The translations under genes and the position numbers were made by a program. A stretch of 64,000 nt of DNA from Margaritifera margaritifera (taxonomy: Eukaryota; Mollusca; Bivalvia; Unionida; Margaritiferidae). The DNA lies in contig JAQPZY010001471.1 of assembly GCA_029931535.1 (NCBI GenBank), positions 1,478,501 to 1,542,500 on the forward strand, given 5' to 3'. The notes beneath the pieces are model-generated. The model was not told where the DNA came from. It saw nothing but the letters and a program-made list of their open reading frames with translations, and searched no databases. Below, piece by piece: positions 46,216-57,167 of this stretch. Positions within the stretch are counted from its first letter, which is position 1. Every line of letters begins with the position of its first letter.

Positions 46216-46514
46216 TCACCCGGGTATACCACACTCGCGTTATTAGTTAACGAATTATCACGCGGAAAATCATTGCGCTTGTAGCCTCCTGACCACACTC
46301 TGCTTTCAATAGCAACCGCGACTCTTTGGACAAACCCCTTCCGTTTCGGACAATCGGGTAAGATGTGACAACATTCCTTACATGTGTAACATTGTCTATC
46401 CTTACGAATTGCACCCTTTCCAGATTGAAAATTTACACCTTTATTTGCTCCAGTTTTCTCGGGGTCTCTGGTCTTTAGATTGATTACCTGCCTTGTTGTC
46501 TCTCGAGACCACAT
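46200..46514 (-). pseudogene. Gag nucleocapsid with CCHC zinc knuckle, second relic
   Basis: CYTCKECCHILPDC fits C-x2-C-x4-H-x4-C, the RNA-binding knuckle of gag. It is preceded by basic sequence (GKGAIRKDRQ) and followed by CPKRKGF. Confidence 0.8.
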
Positions 46515-47017
46515 TCTGGGTCCCCCCCCCCTCGACCTTCGGCGAAATAGTATGCCTGTGTAGCCATATCAAAGATTTTAGCGAAGGACTTTTCCCTCAT
46601 AAACAGATACAACTCATTACCACAAGTGGTTAACAACTTGTCAAAAAGTAAAAAGTCGGATTGGGTGAATATTTCGCCTCTCTCGGGTTTACTAAATTTA
46701 AACTTATCATGGAACCCTTGCTTAGTTAACTCATACCTCTTAAGGAGTGCCTCTCTTAACGCGTCCCCCCGGGTAGACGCGAATACACGTCCAGCGCTTG
46801 TCCATATGTAACGCGCTGAGATGGAGCGACTAATCATCCTTTCTCCGCTTCCGGACGGTGGCATATCTTTCAAACCTATGCAAACAGCTATCCATGTTAT
46901 CCTTATCGTCTTCAAACGGGGGTAATTTTGGGCCTCTAACTTGCTCGAGTTAGAGTCTTGTTCCGGCTTCCTCTTAGCTTTTAATAATTCAAATTTTCTT
47001 TTATGCTGCCTCTCCAT
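46484..47017 (-). pseudogene. Gag capsid region of the second relic
   Basis: 177 codons. ALREALLKRYELTKQGFHDK and FDKLLTTCGNELYLFMREKS are typical of the retrotransposon gag domain (helices before the knuckle). The first part (HKRKFELLKAKRKPEQDSNS) is charged. A run of C's near 46520 breaks the frame to the knuckle. Confidence 0.65.
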
Positions 47018-47098
47018 ATTCCTGTTTTCTAACTCTATGGCTTCTAACTTTGCTTGTTTCTCCCTCTTTAGTTTCCTTTCTTCAAGTTCTCTTACATG

Positions 47099-47416
47099 TT
47101 ACATTATTTCCCTTTCTGCTTCCTTTTCCCACCTTATCCTTTCTTTCTGTGCCTGCTTTTCTAATTCTATCTTCTCTTTCTCAAATTCCCTTCTTTCCCG
47201 CTTTGCCTGCCTTTCTAATTCTATCTTTTCCCTTTCTATATCCCTCTCCTTTAATCTCTGTTCCCATTCCCAAGCCTGCTGCTCCTGAACAAATTTTCTA
47301 AGGGACTCACCCTCATAACAAAACCGTCTGCCCATCTCTGCTAGATATTTATGCGACGACATTATCAATACTGCTGATAAGATCACCAATCCTAAGTGCA
47401 CTATCATGTAACACAC
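47099..47416 (-). pseudogene. Gag N-terminal coiled coil of the second relic
   Basis: A Glu/Arg/Lys-rich helix (RLKERDIEREKIELERQAKR and the following EREFEKEKIELEKQAQKER) preceded by GESLRKFVQEQQAWEWE. Such long charged coiled coils open the gag of several Ty3/gypsy groups. The probable start is the MSSHKYLAEMGRR methionine near 47362. Confidence 0.6.
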
Positions 47417-47654
47417 ACAATTTTAGGATTACACAAACCAGCCGTATCATCCTTCTCGGAGGGCAACAAAATATATGCAACATGTATATATGTATATATG
47501 ATAAAACAAATGACGAATATATAATGTGAGTGAGATATTCACTCACCCACCAGCGTTATTCCTTTATAAGGAAGGTCACAATCTGAATCAGATAAGTGAA
47601 AAACATCACTTGAGTCGAGACCCTATGCAAACTAACGCCGGCGCTCCGCCTAAT

Positions 47655-47680
47655 TCGATCCCACCTCTGACACCTTTGTA
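47655..47680 (-). other. Probable primer binding site of the second relic
   Basis: On the minus strand the sequence directly inside the LTR end reads AGGTGTCAGAGGTGGGATCG, the position and style of a Ty3/gypsy primer site. The tRNA is not identified. Confidence 0.45.
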
Positions 47681-47830
47681 ACAGGATGAAGCCGGATTGG
47701 GATTGGATTTAGCGAAGACACTGAAAGCACTTTTGTGACTGAGATGTTTATAATGTAATTGAACCATGAATGAATCTGACATCATACTTGTGTGCATAAA
47801 GTCCAACAATAGATTTAACAGAATGATGAG
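47680..47830 (-). repeat. LTR remnant (5' side) of the second Ty3/gypsy relic
   Basis: Starts TGTAACAGGATGAAGCCGG next to the primer site. About 150 bp match 43868-44018. The outer end of the LTR is not definable. Confidence 0.65.
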
Positions 47831-48174
47831 CACCGAGTTCAACAACTGATATAAGGAATTATATCATTCCTAAATGGAACTAATCAGAACATGTAACTTC
47901 AACGAGTAATCATACAAGAATCAACTTATGAAACTTATAAACAAATATGATCGACATATGGATCTATCACCATGGACGATCAATGTATCGAATTTATACA
48001 CATATATGAACAATGTATGCTTCTATCACCAAGAGTGATCAAAGTACAGAATTTGTAAAAAAAATATGAAGAATGTACGTTTCATACACAAGTAGGATCC
48101 ATATATTATTGATTTTCGCTCATATAGCGATATTGAATTATTGATTTCACTCATACAGTTGTATTGAATGATAT

Positions 48175-48447
48175 TGATTCAAAAATGGAACATATGTATC
48201 TCGTAGCGTCCAGTTGACGATCACGATGTATTCCGGTTCCACAGTTCTCATTGAATGGTCAATCAGCCACCATGCATGGCCAGCCCCTCCCAGTCTGCTG
48301 AAGGATCCCTCAAGAGCCTCTCTATTCCATACAGATCCTTTGGTCACGAAGCTTTGGTCCCTCACTGCGAGTAAACCAGTACAGTCTTCCGAGCCAACAT
48401 CACCATCGACAGCAGCATACGGGTTGCATAAATCCCCATAGAGTTAT
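48175..48447 (-). pseudogene. F5/8C (fucolectin-like) domain exon fragment
   Basis: A minus-strand open frame reads NPYAAVDGDVGSEDCTGLLA, then later GGAGHAWWLIDHSM and EPEYIVIVNWTLRDTYVPF. AVDGD...C...HAWWLID...YIVIVN follows the pattern of a galactose-binding discoidin/F5/8C or fucolectin domain, which binds sugars on secreted lectins and is abundant in molluscs. A stop lies in frame just upstream (about 48447) and no convincing splice sites were found. It may therefore be a frameshifted exon or a pseudogene. No neighbouring lectin exon was seen. Confidence 0.4.
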
Positions 48448-48624
48448 ACGACTTCCCGTCACAAGAAACAGCTCTACAGCTGAAGATTGATTACGTAAAG
48501 TGGACAGCTTCTTAACAAAACTCGTTGTGTTGTGATTATACATCGAGAATTCATTCTATAAGTACCCTGGCTGTGGTGAAAATGCGCAGCTAGAGAACTA
48601 GAGGTAATTGGGTTACTCATTGCA

Positions 48625-48705
48625 GTCACGTGGTTCATGCAGAGTTGCATGAACCGAACTCAGTATTTTGAAATAGCTAAAGCCGAAAAATAAACACTCG
48701 GGTAA
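48625..48705. repeat. Two small hairpins
   Basis: GGTTCATGCA-GAGT-TGCATGAACC near 48631-48654 is a perfect 10-bp stem. A second stem, ACTCGGGT facing ACCCGAGT, lies about 50 bp further on. Role unknown. Confidence 0.5.
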
Positions 48706-49189
48706 CGCTGTATGCGGCAACTAAACCCGAGTATATTTTCGTTCATATATAATGCATCAATATTTTACTACACAATTTCTTGGCATTCAATGGAAGACCA
48801 ACCTCAATATATCGCCCAACTGAGATTACATTTAACAGATCCGACTTACAGAACAACTCCAAACAATTAAATATTTACAACTTTGTAAAGATTGAATATT
48901 AAAGATGCATTTGTTCGAAAATAACAAAATGTTGAAAAAATTCTGAAATTAGCACAAATGTATGCGTCTCTCCTAATAAAATCTTGTCGTAAAATCTTTG
49001 CAAACAAAGTCCACCAAAAAGGTTGAACCTGACAAAAGAGAAAGTGGAAGATCTGCCTTAGGACTTAAAGGTTAAATATGGAGAAAATCATTGATAGTAA
49101 ATATTTTTACTCATTTGTAGACCAAATATATGTCAATTGAAAATGTCTTTTTCGGTAAATGTACTGTCACCGAATTCCTTAAATTGAGC
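48706..49189. other. Intergenic, nothing recognised
   Basis: AT-rich sequence without clear features. Confidence 0.4.
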
Positions 49190-49695
49190 ACTAAGGAAAC
49201 ACTAGTTTTCTAAGATTGCTCATAGGATAAATTTTCGATCATAGATATACCAATCCGTGTTCCCCACGTATGTCCTTTATTATTCATAGTAATGTTAAGA
49301 ATTAACGGTTCAGGGTTGTATGCATAAAGGGGACATGTACGGCACAAAAACATATCTGAGTCAGCCTTGTTTTAGATTATGTGGTCATTTATAATATGGA
49401 ATTGTATCTGCACGATTTCTCCTAGCTCTATCTTTGATCGTTTTCGGAAAGTTGCAAAGTGAATAATTTTCTGGAAAAACTATGATTGGTTCCGAATTCT
49501 CTCCATTAATATAGTACTTAGCTCATGTTTGTTACGGCCTTACTACAGAATTGTTCCCATTGTTTCTCAGTATGGATTTCTACGAGGTTGAACATTATGA
49601 AATTGTACATTTTCGTACACTGTTGCGAGGGGGTTGCTGTGATTGTCAAGGGGTGAAATATACTCAGATCAGGTTTGCCGTGCAAATACGTTTAC
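49190..49695. repeat. Segmental duplication D, copy 1
   Basis: Words conserved in order with 50515-51035 include TTATTATTCATAGT/TAATTATTCATAGT, AAGGGGACAT, GTATCTGCACGATTTCT, TCTCCATTAA, GAGGGGGTTG and GTCAAGGGGTGAAATATACT, then CAGGTTTGCCGTGCAAATAC. Confidence 0.85.
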
Positions 49696-50514
49696 TTATG
49701 AGTGTGTTTTTCATTCTCTGATAATCATGAAAACGTATACATGTTGATGATGTTGATGTTTGATCTGAAAATGGGATAAGCGTTCTGAACAAATGACTTA
49801 CAAAAACCTCTGGAGTGCTACCATAATGAGCAATACCATTTTAAGTTCAAGTTTGAAAAATTTTAAATGTTACTTTTTACCTTAAAAACACACATTCCGG
49901 GAATAGAAAGTGTGAGTGAAATCAAATACTGAGCAATGCTGCCCCTCCCCCCCCCCCCCCTCCCCATGCCTGATGGTGTAATTTTCAAGACCATATTCGG
50001 TTTGCACACACTTTCGTACAGCAAAAATACTGAAGTTAGAGTAATAAATAGAAACTTGAAATGTACACCATTCAATCATTTGGTTTAACAGACTCCTATT
50101 GTAGTGTAATTGGATGAGGTTAATATCAAGGTCACAGGGTCAATGTCATAAAGCGAACAAGTACAATGTTTCTGCCGATTTAAATTTTTTAAAGATACAT
50201 GCTCCAAAATCGTGAATTGTATATACATATTCATTTATACTTCAATTACAATAATATAAAAGGACAACTGCACATAAAAGGCTTCTTTATTTAAGTCTTT
50301 TGCGATTATTCTATCTGATATTTGTCTTGACAGAAAACTATAGTGTCCATCTAGGAGCTAAGCCGCATGTGAGGAACTACACCAGAGGATGGAGTGTTAG
50401 GTTGGGCTATAAAAAGCGAATCTTTGCTTACAGGAAAAAATGACAAGTACCGTATTTTTTTCTAATATACTAAAGTAACAAATGGGACGTAGCACACTGA
50501 TTCAGAAAGATTTC

Positions 50515-51035
50515 GTCATCCCTTTAAGGAAGCACTTCATTGTTTCGTAAGACTGGCCATGAGGTACATTTTTACTATAGCGATATTCATCCTTTATCCC
50601 CATGTATCTCCCTAATTATTCATAGTGATTTCAATAATAGATAATTAAGGGCTGTATACATAAGGGGACATTTATTGTACAAGAACATATTTACGCCATC
50701 CTTGTTTGAGATTATGCAGTCGGTTATAATATGGGTCGTATCTGCACGATTTCTTCTAACTCAACCTTTGATTGCTTTCGAAATTTTTAAAAATAAGTAA
50801 TTTTTTTGAGAAAGTGGACCTGTGATGGTTCCTTTTTTCTCTCCATTAAAATATTATTTGGCACACGTTTGTTCGTGCCTTACTACCCAAATGTTTGCAA
50901 TGTTTCAGTGAGGATTTTTTGCGCACTTGAAAATTATGATAATTTTGTAGATGTTCTTGCACTGTAGAGAGGGGGTTGGTGTGACTGTCAAGGGGTGAAA
51001 TATACTCAGAACAGGTTTGCCGTGCAAATACTTTT
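50515..51035. repeat. Segmental duplication D, copy 2
   Basis: Direct partner of 49190-49695 about 1.3 kb away. The final 60 bp (GTCAAGGGGTGAAATATACT to GCAAATACTTTTACT) are almost unchanged while the rest has drifted. No ORF spans either copy. Confidence 0.85.
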
Positions 51036-51298
51036 ACTGCTAGGCCGGTTACAAAATATGTTTTGACTGAAGCAGACACAACTATACAACAGTATACTTT
51101 CGTCCTAGCTAAGGAAGGTACTCATAATAAAACTTGATACATCCTTTGTATATGTATTTTACAAATTTATACTGATGGAGCTGAGATGAAAATTCTCTTA
51201 CGGTACTTTATGATGTGTAAATTGTTCTTGGTGGGTTTTCTACATTTTTATTTTTTTTTTTTAAATTTGGGAATTTGGGGTTTTGTGTTGGTTTCTGC

Positions 51299-51483
51299 TC
51301 ATTTCTTGTATTTTTGCTGGCAGGAAATTTTGCTTTCTGACGAGTCTGTGTAGCAACAAGATATGTGGACCATGTCCCCTCTCTCCTCCACTACCTCCAG
51401 GAGACAGTCATTGAATCTTCGCAGTAAATAACCGGCTCCTGTATTACACATAGCCTTCAAATGGTTTATAACCTTGAAGTGTT
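51299..51483 (-). CDS. Possible host exon, unrecognised
   Basis: On the minus strand a pyrimidine-rich acceptor (TTTTTTAATTGCTCAG) precedes an open stretch reading HFKVINHLKAMCNTGAGYLL, RRFNDCLLEVVEERGDM and VHISCCYTDSSESKIS to a stop at 51299. The codon use and amphipathic helix pattern look protein-like. I do not recognise the family. It could belong to the same gene as the candidate first exon at 53754-53825, which reads in the same direction 2.3 kb upstream. Confidence 0.3.
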
Positions 51484-51599
51484 CTGAGCAATTAAAAAAC
51501 ACGAGTCGTGTACCGAGACACCAAAAATGTGGAAAACAGAGTATACGCCAAATTTTGAAACTAGTGAAGGTCAAAATGAGTATAACCTCCATATACGCT

Positions 51600-52034
51600 T
51601 ATCAACAGTGACAGTTCCCTATAGTGTACAGTATGCCACGTTAAGAGTTATTGCGTTTTTTTTTTATAACTCTATTACCTTCAGATTGGTATAAAACATT
51701 TAATAAGAATTACTCTCTGTTTGAAATTATATATCATGTAGTTGAAATTATCAATATGATGGCTATATGAAAAAAAGTTGCAGAGGAAAAAAAAAAAAAG
51801 AACACACTGTAAATACTGTACTGGATTTCTTTATGTGGGATTATTTTAGCTACGTACTAGAAAACTGGAAGACTCGTGCGGTTATTCTTTACTTATAGGG
51901 TATTCTGATTTTTACAGTAATCGAAGAAATCTAAACGATCAACTAAAGATCTCCTTGTGAATGAATTTACTGTATTATGCCTTTTAGGCTAAATACCTTG
52001 AAGAGGACTTAGTCCAACCAAACCAGGCATTGTT
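51600..52034. other. Intergenic, nothing recognised
   Basis: AT-rich with A and T runs. Confidence 0.4.
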
Positions 52035-52200
52035 TGTGTGTCTCTGATGCACACCAATAAACTACGATCTTTATGGCGAATAATACACTATTAAAATATA
52101 TACCATTACACAAGTATTTGACTGCCGGCAGCGCGACAACTCGTTAGTATCAAAGGATCTGCGGCCGGGCAACCTCGGAAACAAAGCAGACAATGCATTA
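52035..52200. repeat. Dispersed repeat, copy 2
   Basis: Partner of 42100-42260, sharing GCGCGACAACTCGTTAG and ATCAAAG. Confidence 0.45.
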
Positions 52201-52599
52201 AGATTGCTTAACGGTTAATTAGCTAATTGCAATCACAGTAATCACTGTAAATGTGATCATACCAATGTTAACTTGCCAAATTCAACCGTAAGAAGTAGGT
52301 TTCTTTCATATATCATTCCTTACACACTACACAGAAAATAAAATAAGATATTGCATGCTTTTCTCGTAAAGTAAATCACAAGAAATTGAAGTTACATGGA
52401 CATAAAACTAGTGATAAACTCAGGATTGGCAGCCAAATTCTGTCTTTCCCAATCAGTGTGAATGTCCGTATCAATTTATGTATATACGAATTCACCGAGA
52501 AATTAAAAAAAATAGTTATCATTGAATACCAGGTAATAATTAGTATTTAAAACGTTTTCACGCCTTTCAGCAAAAAAGATACTATTGTATTATCCAAGG

Positions 52600-52817
52600 T
52601 ACCGTCTATACTCGCGTATAATTCAAGTCCATATGCAAACAACATAGACCCTGATCTGCCGGCGCATAATGCGCCGGCAGATCAGGGTCTATGTTGTTTG
52701 TTCTACTGATTCGTCCTTACAAACTGCATAGACCCAGATCTGCTAGCGCATTATGCGACGGTAGATCTGGGTCTATGCAGTTTGCAGTTGGTATTTGATT
52801 ATACGCGAGTATATAAT
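52600..52817. mobile_element. Two-hairpin MITE, best-preserved palindromes
   Basis: Starts TACCGTCTATACTCGCGTAT. The right end has decayed to ATACGCGAGTATATAATTAA. The first palindrome is essentially perfect, with GACCCTGATCTGCCGGCGCA facing TGCGCCGGCAGATCAGGGTC. The second pairs GACCCAGATCTGCTAGCGCA with TGCGACGGTAGATCTGGGTC. Confidence 0.88.
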
Positions 52818-53107
52818 TAATCATTTTTTACTTCCTGCATTTAGCGCAAATTAAGTTCCACATATATCAAAGAAACTACTTTGTGCATGAACTGAACACA
52901 TTTTGTTACATTAATGGTCTTCACACATCTCTTTCTGCATAAACAATCATTGATCCGTTATGTGTGAGACGTTTTTTTCTTAGCAAAGTTGACCTGCCGA
53001 TGAACAAATTTAATGCAAAATTAAAAAATAACAATTCCACGGTATTTATGATCCTCTAACTTGTGCGCTGGAATTTACTTAACTGCACATCATGGCGAAA
53101 AGGACTG

Positions 53108-53541
53108 GCTATTAAGAATGATATTGATACGTATGATAGCTATTAAGAATGATATTGATACGTATGATGGCTATTAAGAATGATATTGATACGTATGATG
53201 GCTATTAAGAATGATATTGATACGTATGATGGCTATTAAGAATGATATTGATACGTATGATGGCTATTAAGAATGATATTGATACGTATGATGGCTATTA
53301 AGAATGATATTGATACGTATGATGGCTATTAAGAATGATATTGATACGTATGATGGCTATTAAGAATGATATTGATACGTATGATGGCTATTAAGAATGA
53401 TATTGATACGTATGATGGCTATTAAGAATGATATTGATACGTATGATGGCTATTAAGAATGATATTGATACGTATGATGGCTATTAAGAATGATATTGAT
53501 ACGTATGATGGCTATTAAGAATGATATTGATACGTATGATA
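53108..53541. repeat. 31-bp minisatellite, 14 copies, highly homogeneous
   Basis: Unit: GCTATTAAGAATGATATT followed by GATACGTATGATG. Copies are identical by eye except the first and last, which end GATA instead of GATG. There are no spacers, so it is not a CRISPR-like array. Confidence 0.98.
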
Positions 53542-53612
53542 GCTAGAAAAGAAAGCGTTTTTAAATGGTCCATAGATGATAGTTATGACTTGCACTTTGT
53601 CCAGTCTCACCG

Positions 53613-54065
53613 TCCAACGTCACGAGCATGCGGAATAAGTCGTGTTTTTTGGCAATGGCTACATGTCTTAGCCAATTGCAATGATCGCTCACAGTGTTTG
53701 ATGAATTCAGAGCCGGTCAGACAAGAAAACCAGTTAAAATAAATAACTATTACCTCATCATTTTCGCGAGCCATTGCTAATAATAAAGTTACGGGAACAA
53801 CTTCCTTCGAATTAGACGTCGCCATCTTGAAAAGCTCGTTCGATTCGAGGTATTTTTAAGCCTTTCAATTTGCTGTAAACAGTGTTTTGTGAAAACAACT
53901 GAGGCTGCTCCAAAGACACTCACGAAACGGCTATTTATCTAACCTGGTTTTCTTGTCTGAATGGCTCTGATTACTTCAAATATTTCGACCAATCGTCGCA
54001 ATCGGCTGGGATTTACGACTAAGGAGTGTGAGATTGACGTGTGTCCTTAATGCAACTTAGAATCA
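53613..54065. repeat. Long diverged inverted repeat around a possible first exon
   Basis: The left arm (to about 53740) contains CAGAGCCGGTCAGACAAGAA and, further out, GCCAATTGCAATGATCG. The right arm (from about 53935) contains the inverted counterparts TTCTTGTCTGAATGGCTCTG and CAATCGTCGCAATCGGC. The arms are roughly 100-130 bp, imperfect, with a 200-bp loop. Confidence 0.6.
53754..53825 (-). CDS. Possible first coding exon of a host gene, unrecognised
   Basis: A strong initiation context (CAAGATGGCG) opens 24 codons, starting MATSNSKEVVPVTLLLAMA. They end exactly at a GATGAG|GTAATAG splice donor. The gene would continue leftwards, with introns covering the 31-bp minisatellite and MITE. The peptide is too short to assign to a family. 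The 5' leader upstream (53826-53935) lacks an obvious TATA box. Confidence 0.35.
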
Positions 54066-55042
54066 TACTGTCTCTTTCGTCTTGCGAATGTGCCTGAAAA
54101 TGTATTTTTTTTTTACCTTAATGTTTGCTTAGGCAGAACACAAGAATGTAATACTAAATAAAAAGAAACAAGCATAAAGGCGTGTAAACAACTTCATTGA
54201 CAATGAAGGTTCTTTGCATATCATCAAAAGCGCTACCAAAACGATCATAGGAGGAATTGAAAAACTACAGTTGCTTTTACATGTTACTGTCAGTAAAAGG
54301 TTCTTGTTTATTTCCTATTATAGACTAAAGTCTCTCCCGTCCATACCTCCCTCCCTCTCTCCCAATTCTCCCTCCCCCGGAGAGTTAACGCCAGGTTATA
54401 AACGCTTGGCGAAACTGGACCAGGCCCCCTCCTGGCTCGATTACTCGTCCTTTGAAAAAAAAAGACATAAATAGAATTATGTTAATAGTTTTCAATTTTT
54501 CTTTCTAGCTGTTCAAGATTAATAAAAGTATTTAAAGTCCCGGCAATGGAAAAATGTCCAAAATTTATTCATAAGTAATAAAAGTATAAGTGTTGTTTTA
54601 ACTTCCTCCTCTCCTCTGTACCTTACTACCGTTGAAACAACTGTCAAACATAAGGGATGCTACATATTTGTTACTTTTTTAAACTTTGTGTTTTGCATCG
54701 ATGTTGTTCTTGTTCTTTAAAAGCGGGGGTCTATTGTGATACAATCCGTACGTCCCTGCTTGAATACAGAGCTAGAAACACGAAACTTGGGTTAATGGGT
54801 GTTGATTGTTCCAACACTTTCGGAATCTTGATCGAGTCCCTGGGGATGGGGCTGCTGGGGTGGGTGTGGGAGAATTGAAACAAATTTCAAATAACTCATG
54901 AGTTGTGTGTCTCATATGTTTCAGAATCAATACATGTAATAAATCACCCAAGTGTCAACATATATCTGGCTGGGACCTCTGAATGATGCCTTGAAATCTT
55001 TTTCTTATCCCCAAGAATTTACCCTGGGTCATAACGCAGTAA
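54066..55042. other. Intergenic, nothing recognised
   Basis: Pyrimidine-rich (CCTCCCTCTCTCCC) and AT-rich tracts. Small open frames have no recognisable domain. Confidence 0.4.
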
Positions 55043-55050
55043 CTATTATT

Positions 55051-55171
55051 CAGTGGCGTACTAAGGGTATACGAGGCCCGAATTTGTATCAGCTGTTTAA
55101 GCGCCCCAAGACCTCTGGCGCCCGGGGCAACCGCCCCGTCCGCCCCCCCCCCCCATGTTAGTACGCTACTG
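55051..55171. mobile_element. 121-bp hAT MITE with perfect 8-bp target duplication
   Basis: Ends CAGTGGCGTACTAA and TTAGTACGCTACTG are inverted repeats with one mismatch. The flanks carry the perfect duplication CTATTATT (55043-55050 and 55172-55179). The interior has GCGCCC-rich blocks and a C run. The preserved duplication indicates a relatively recent insertion. Confidence 0.88.
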
Positions 55172-55274
55172 CTATTATTACCCAATCCTATAACCATATA
55201 TACACTTACTGGGCATGAAAATACAAATTTATACATCCAACTGGCATTGACACAGGAGTCCATTAGATAAATGT

Positions 55275-57167
55275 GTGGAAACTTTGGAAAATGCTGCTCG
55301 TATGGCTGATGATTATTCCTTGACTCACAAAATTTCATTTGGTAATAAATCGTCCTCTCAGCAGTTTTCTGGTAAAAAACCATTTCAATCTCATTCGAGT
55401 ACTTCCAAATTTCACAACAGCACAACTGTTAGGAATCAAACATCTGATAAGACTGATCAGAAATCCTTATCTCTTCCTACGTGCACTTATTGTAAAAAGA
55501 AAGGGCACGTTATTTCTGATTGCTTCAAGTTGAAAAATAAGCAACAGAGTAAAGACAGAGCTTTTCCAAATGCTCTTATTTCTACGAGGTCAAGGTCACG
55601 GTCTTGTACTGAAAGCAATACATTTGTTGGGTCAAACAAACCCCAGTCTGATTCTATTTTGGAGGCTTATGAACCATTCATGTCAGAAGGTTCTATATCA
55701 CTTATTGGTGATTCTGCCAAATCTATCCCAATTAAAATATTAAGGGACACTGGAGCTTCTCAGAGTCTTTTATTATCAGGTACTTTGCCTTTGTCTGAGG
55801 AGTCTTCTTCAAGTGAAAGTGTTCTTGTTCAGGGAGTAGAGTGCGGCTTTGTAAATGTTCCTCTTTATTGTGTAAATTTGGCATCAGACTTAGTTTCTGG
55901 ACCTGTGACTGTTGGGGCAGTGACTTCTTTACCCATAGAGGGTGTTCATTTATTACTAGGCAATGACCTAGCTGGAGATAAGGTTGTGGTTAATCCACTT
56001 GTAACTGACAAGCCTTGTTTGGATCAGAAAGTTGATCCTGTCGAAACTGAAATCCCTGATTTGTACCCTGCTTGTGCAGTTACTAGAGCTATGGCAAAAA
56101 GAGCTCTTGAGAGTGATGTTGATCAGGATATTATTCCTTTAGCTGACACATGTATTGGTCAGTCTTTTGATGAGGTCACTTTTTCCTCAGGTATTGATCA
56201 ATCAAATGGTATTGATCACAGTGATCCTCTTTTGGCAACTCATTCTCTTTGTTCTAATCAGGATGACAAACGACAATCCCTTGTCGTTAAACAGGAGCAA
56301 GATCCCGAGATATCTTGTTTGTTTCAGAGGGCTATTAGTGAAACTGAAGCCACACAAGTTCCAGTGTGTTACTTTGTGAAAAATGGGGTCCTTATGAGGA
56401 AATGGAGACCACCTGATGTACCCGCTGGTGACGAGTGGTCAGTGAGCTATCAAATTGTTGTTCCTAAGTCATATCGACAGGAAATTCTTAATTTAGCCCA
56501 TGAAACTCCTTTGGCTGGTCATTTAGGAGTCTGTAAGACTTATCACAAGATCTTGAATCATTTTTATTGGCCGAAACTGAAAAGTGATGTTTCTAAATAC
56601 TGCAGATCTTGTCACACTTGTCAAATGGTAGGAAAACCCAATCAGAAGATACCTAAGGCTCATCTGCAACCTATTCCTGCATTTGATGAACCATTTAGTA
56701 GAATAATAGTAGACTGTGTTGGTCCTTTACCTAAAACCAAGTCAGGCAACCAATACTTGTTGACCATCATGTGTACATCTACAAGATTTCCAGAGGCAAT
56801 TCCTCTGAGAAATATAAAAACTAAAACTATTGTGAAAGCTTTGGTGAAGTTTTTTACACTTGTTGGCCTTCCCAAATCTGTCCAGTCGGATCAAGGGTCA
56901 AATTTTATCTCTGGAATTTTCCAACAAGTTATGCATGAATTAGGCATCCAACAGTTTCAATCTTCTGCCTATCACCCTGAAAGTCAAGGTGCTTTGGAAA
57001 GATTTCATCAAACTTTGAAGAATACGATTCGATCATATTGCTTTGATACAGAAAAGGATTGGGATGAGGGTGTTCATTTGTTGTTGTTTGCTGTTAGGGA
57101 ATCAGTTCAAGAGTCGTTGGGTTTTAGTCCCTTTGAACTAGTTTTTGGTCATACTGTCCGTGGATAA
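55275..57167 (+). pseudogene. gag (partial)-protease-integrase, copy C
   Basis: 630 codons. The CCHC knuckle C70-x2-C73-x4-H78-x4-C83 is in frame here, unlike in the array. The protease LRDTGASQSLLL and the integrase HHCC and D-D-35-E residues follow as in copies A and B. The frame ends at TAA (57165-57167), where the others encode proline in HTVRGPLKLL, a premature stop in the middle of integrase. The ATG shown is internal; the true gag start has been lost by truncation. Confidence 0.92.

Larger units (their letters stand above)
43868..47830 (-). mobile_element. Second Ty3/gypsy relic, internally deleted
   Basis: A minus-strand gag, zinc knuckle, protease and integrase tail (47416 down to 45212) lies between two similar direct repeats (43868-44018 and 47680-47830) that I take as LTR remnants. 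No RT or RNase H and no integrase core were found. This family is clearly different from the Gmr1-like array: a different gag, a higher GC content and a different zinc knuckle. Confidence 0.7.

Noticed and set aside
53108..53541. Regular 31-bp repeats resembling a CRISPR array
   Set aside because: The units are directly contiguous without spacers, in a eukaryotic context.
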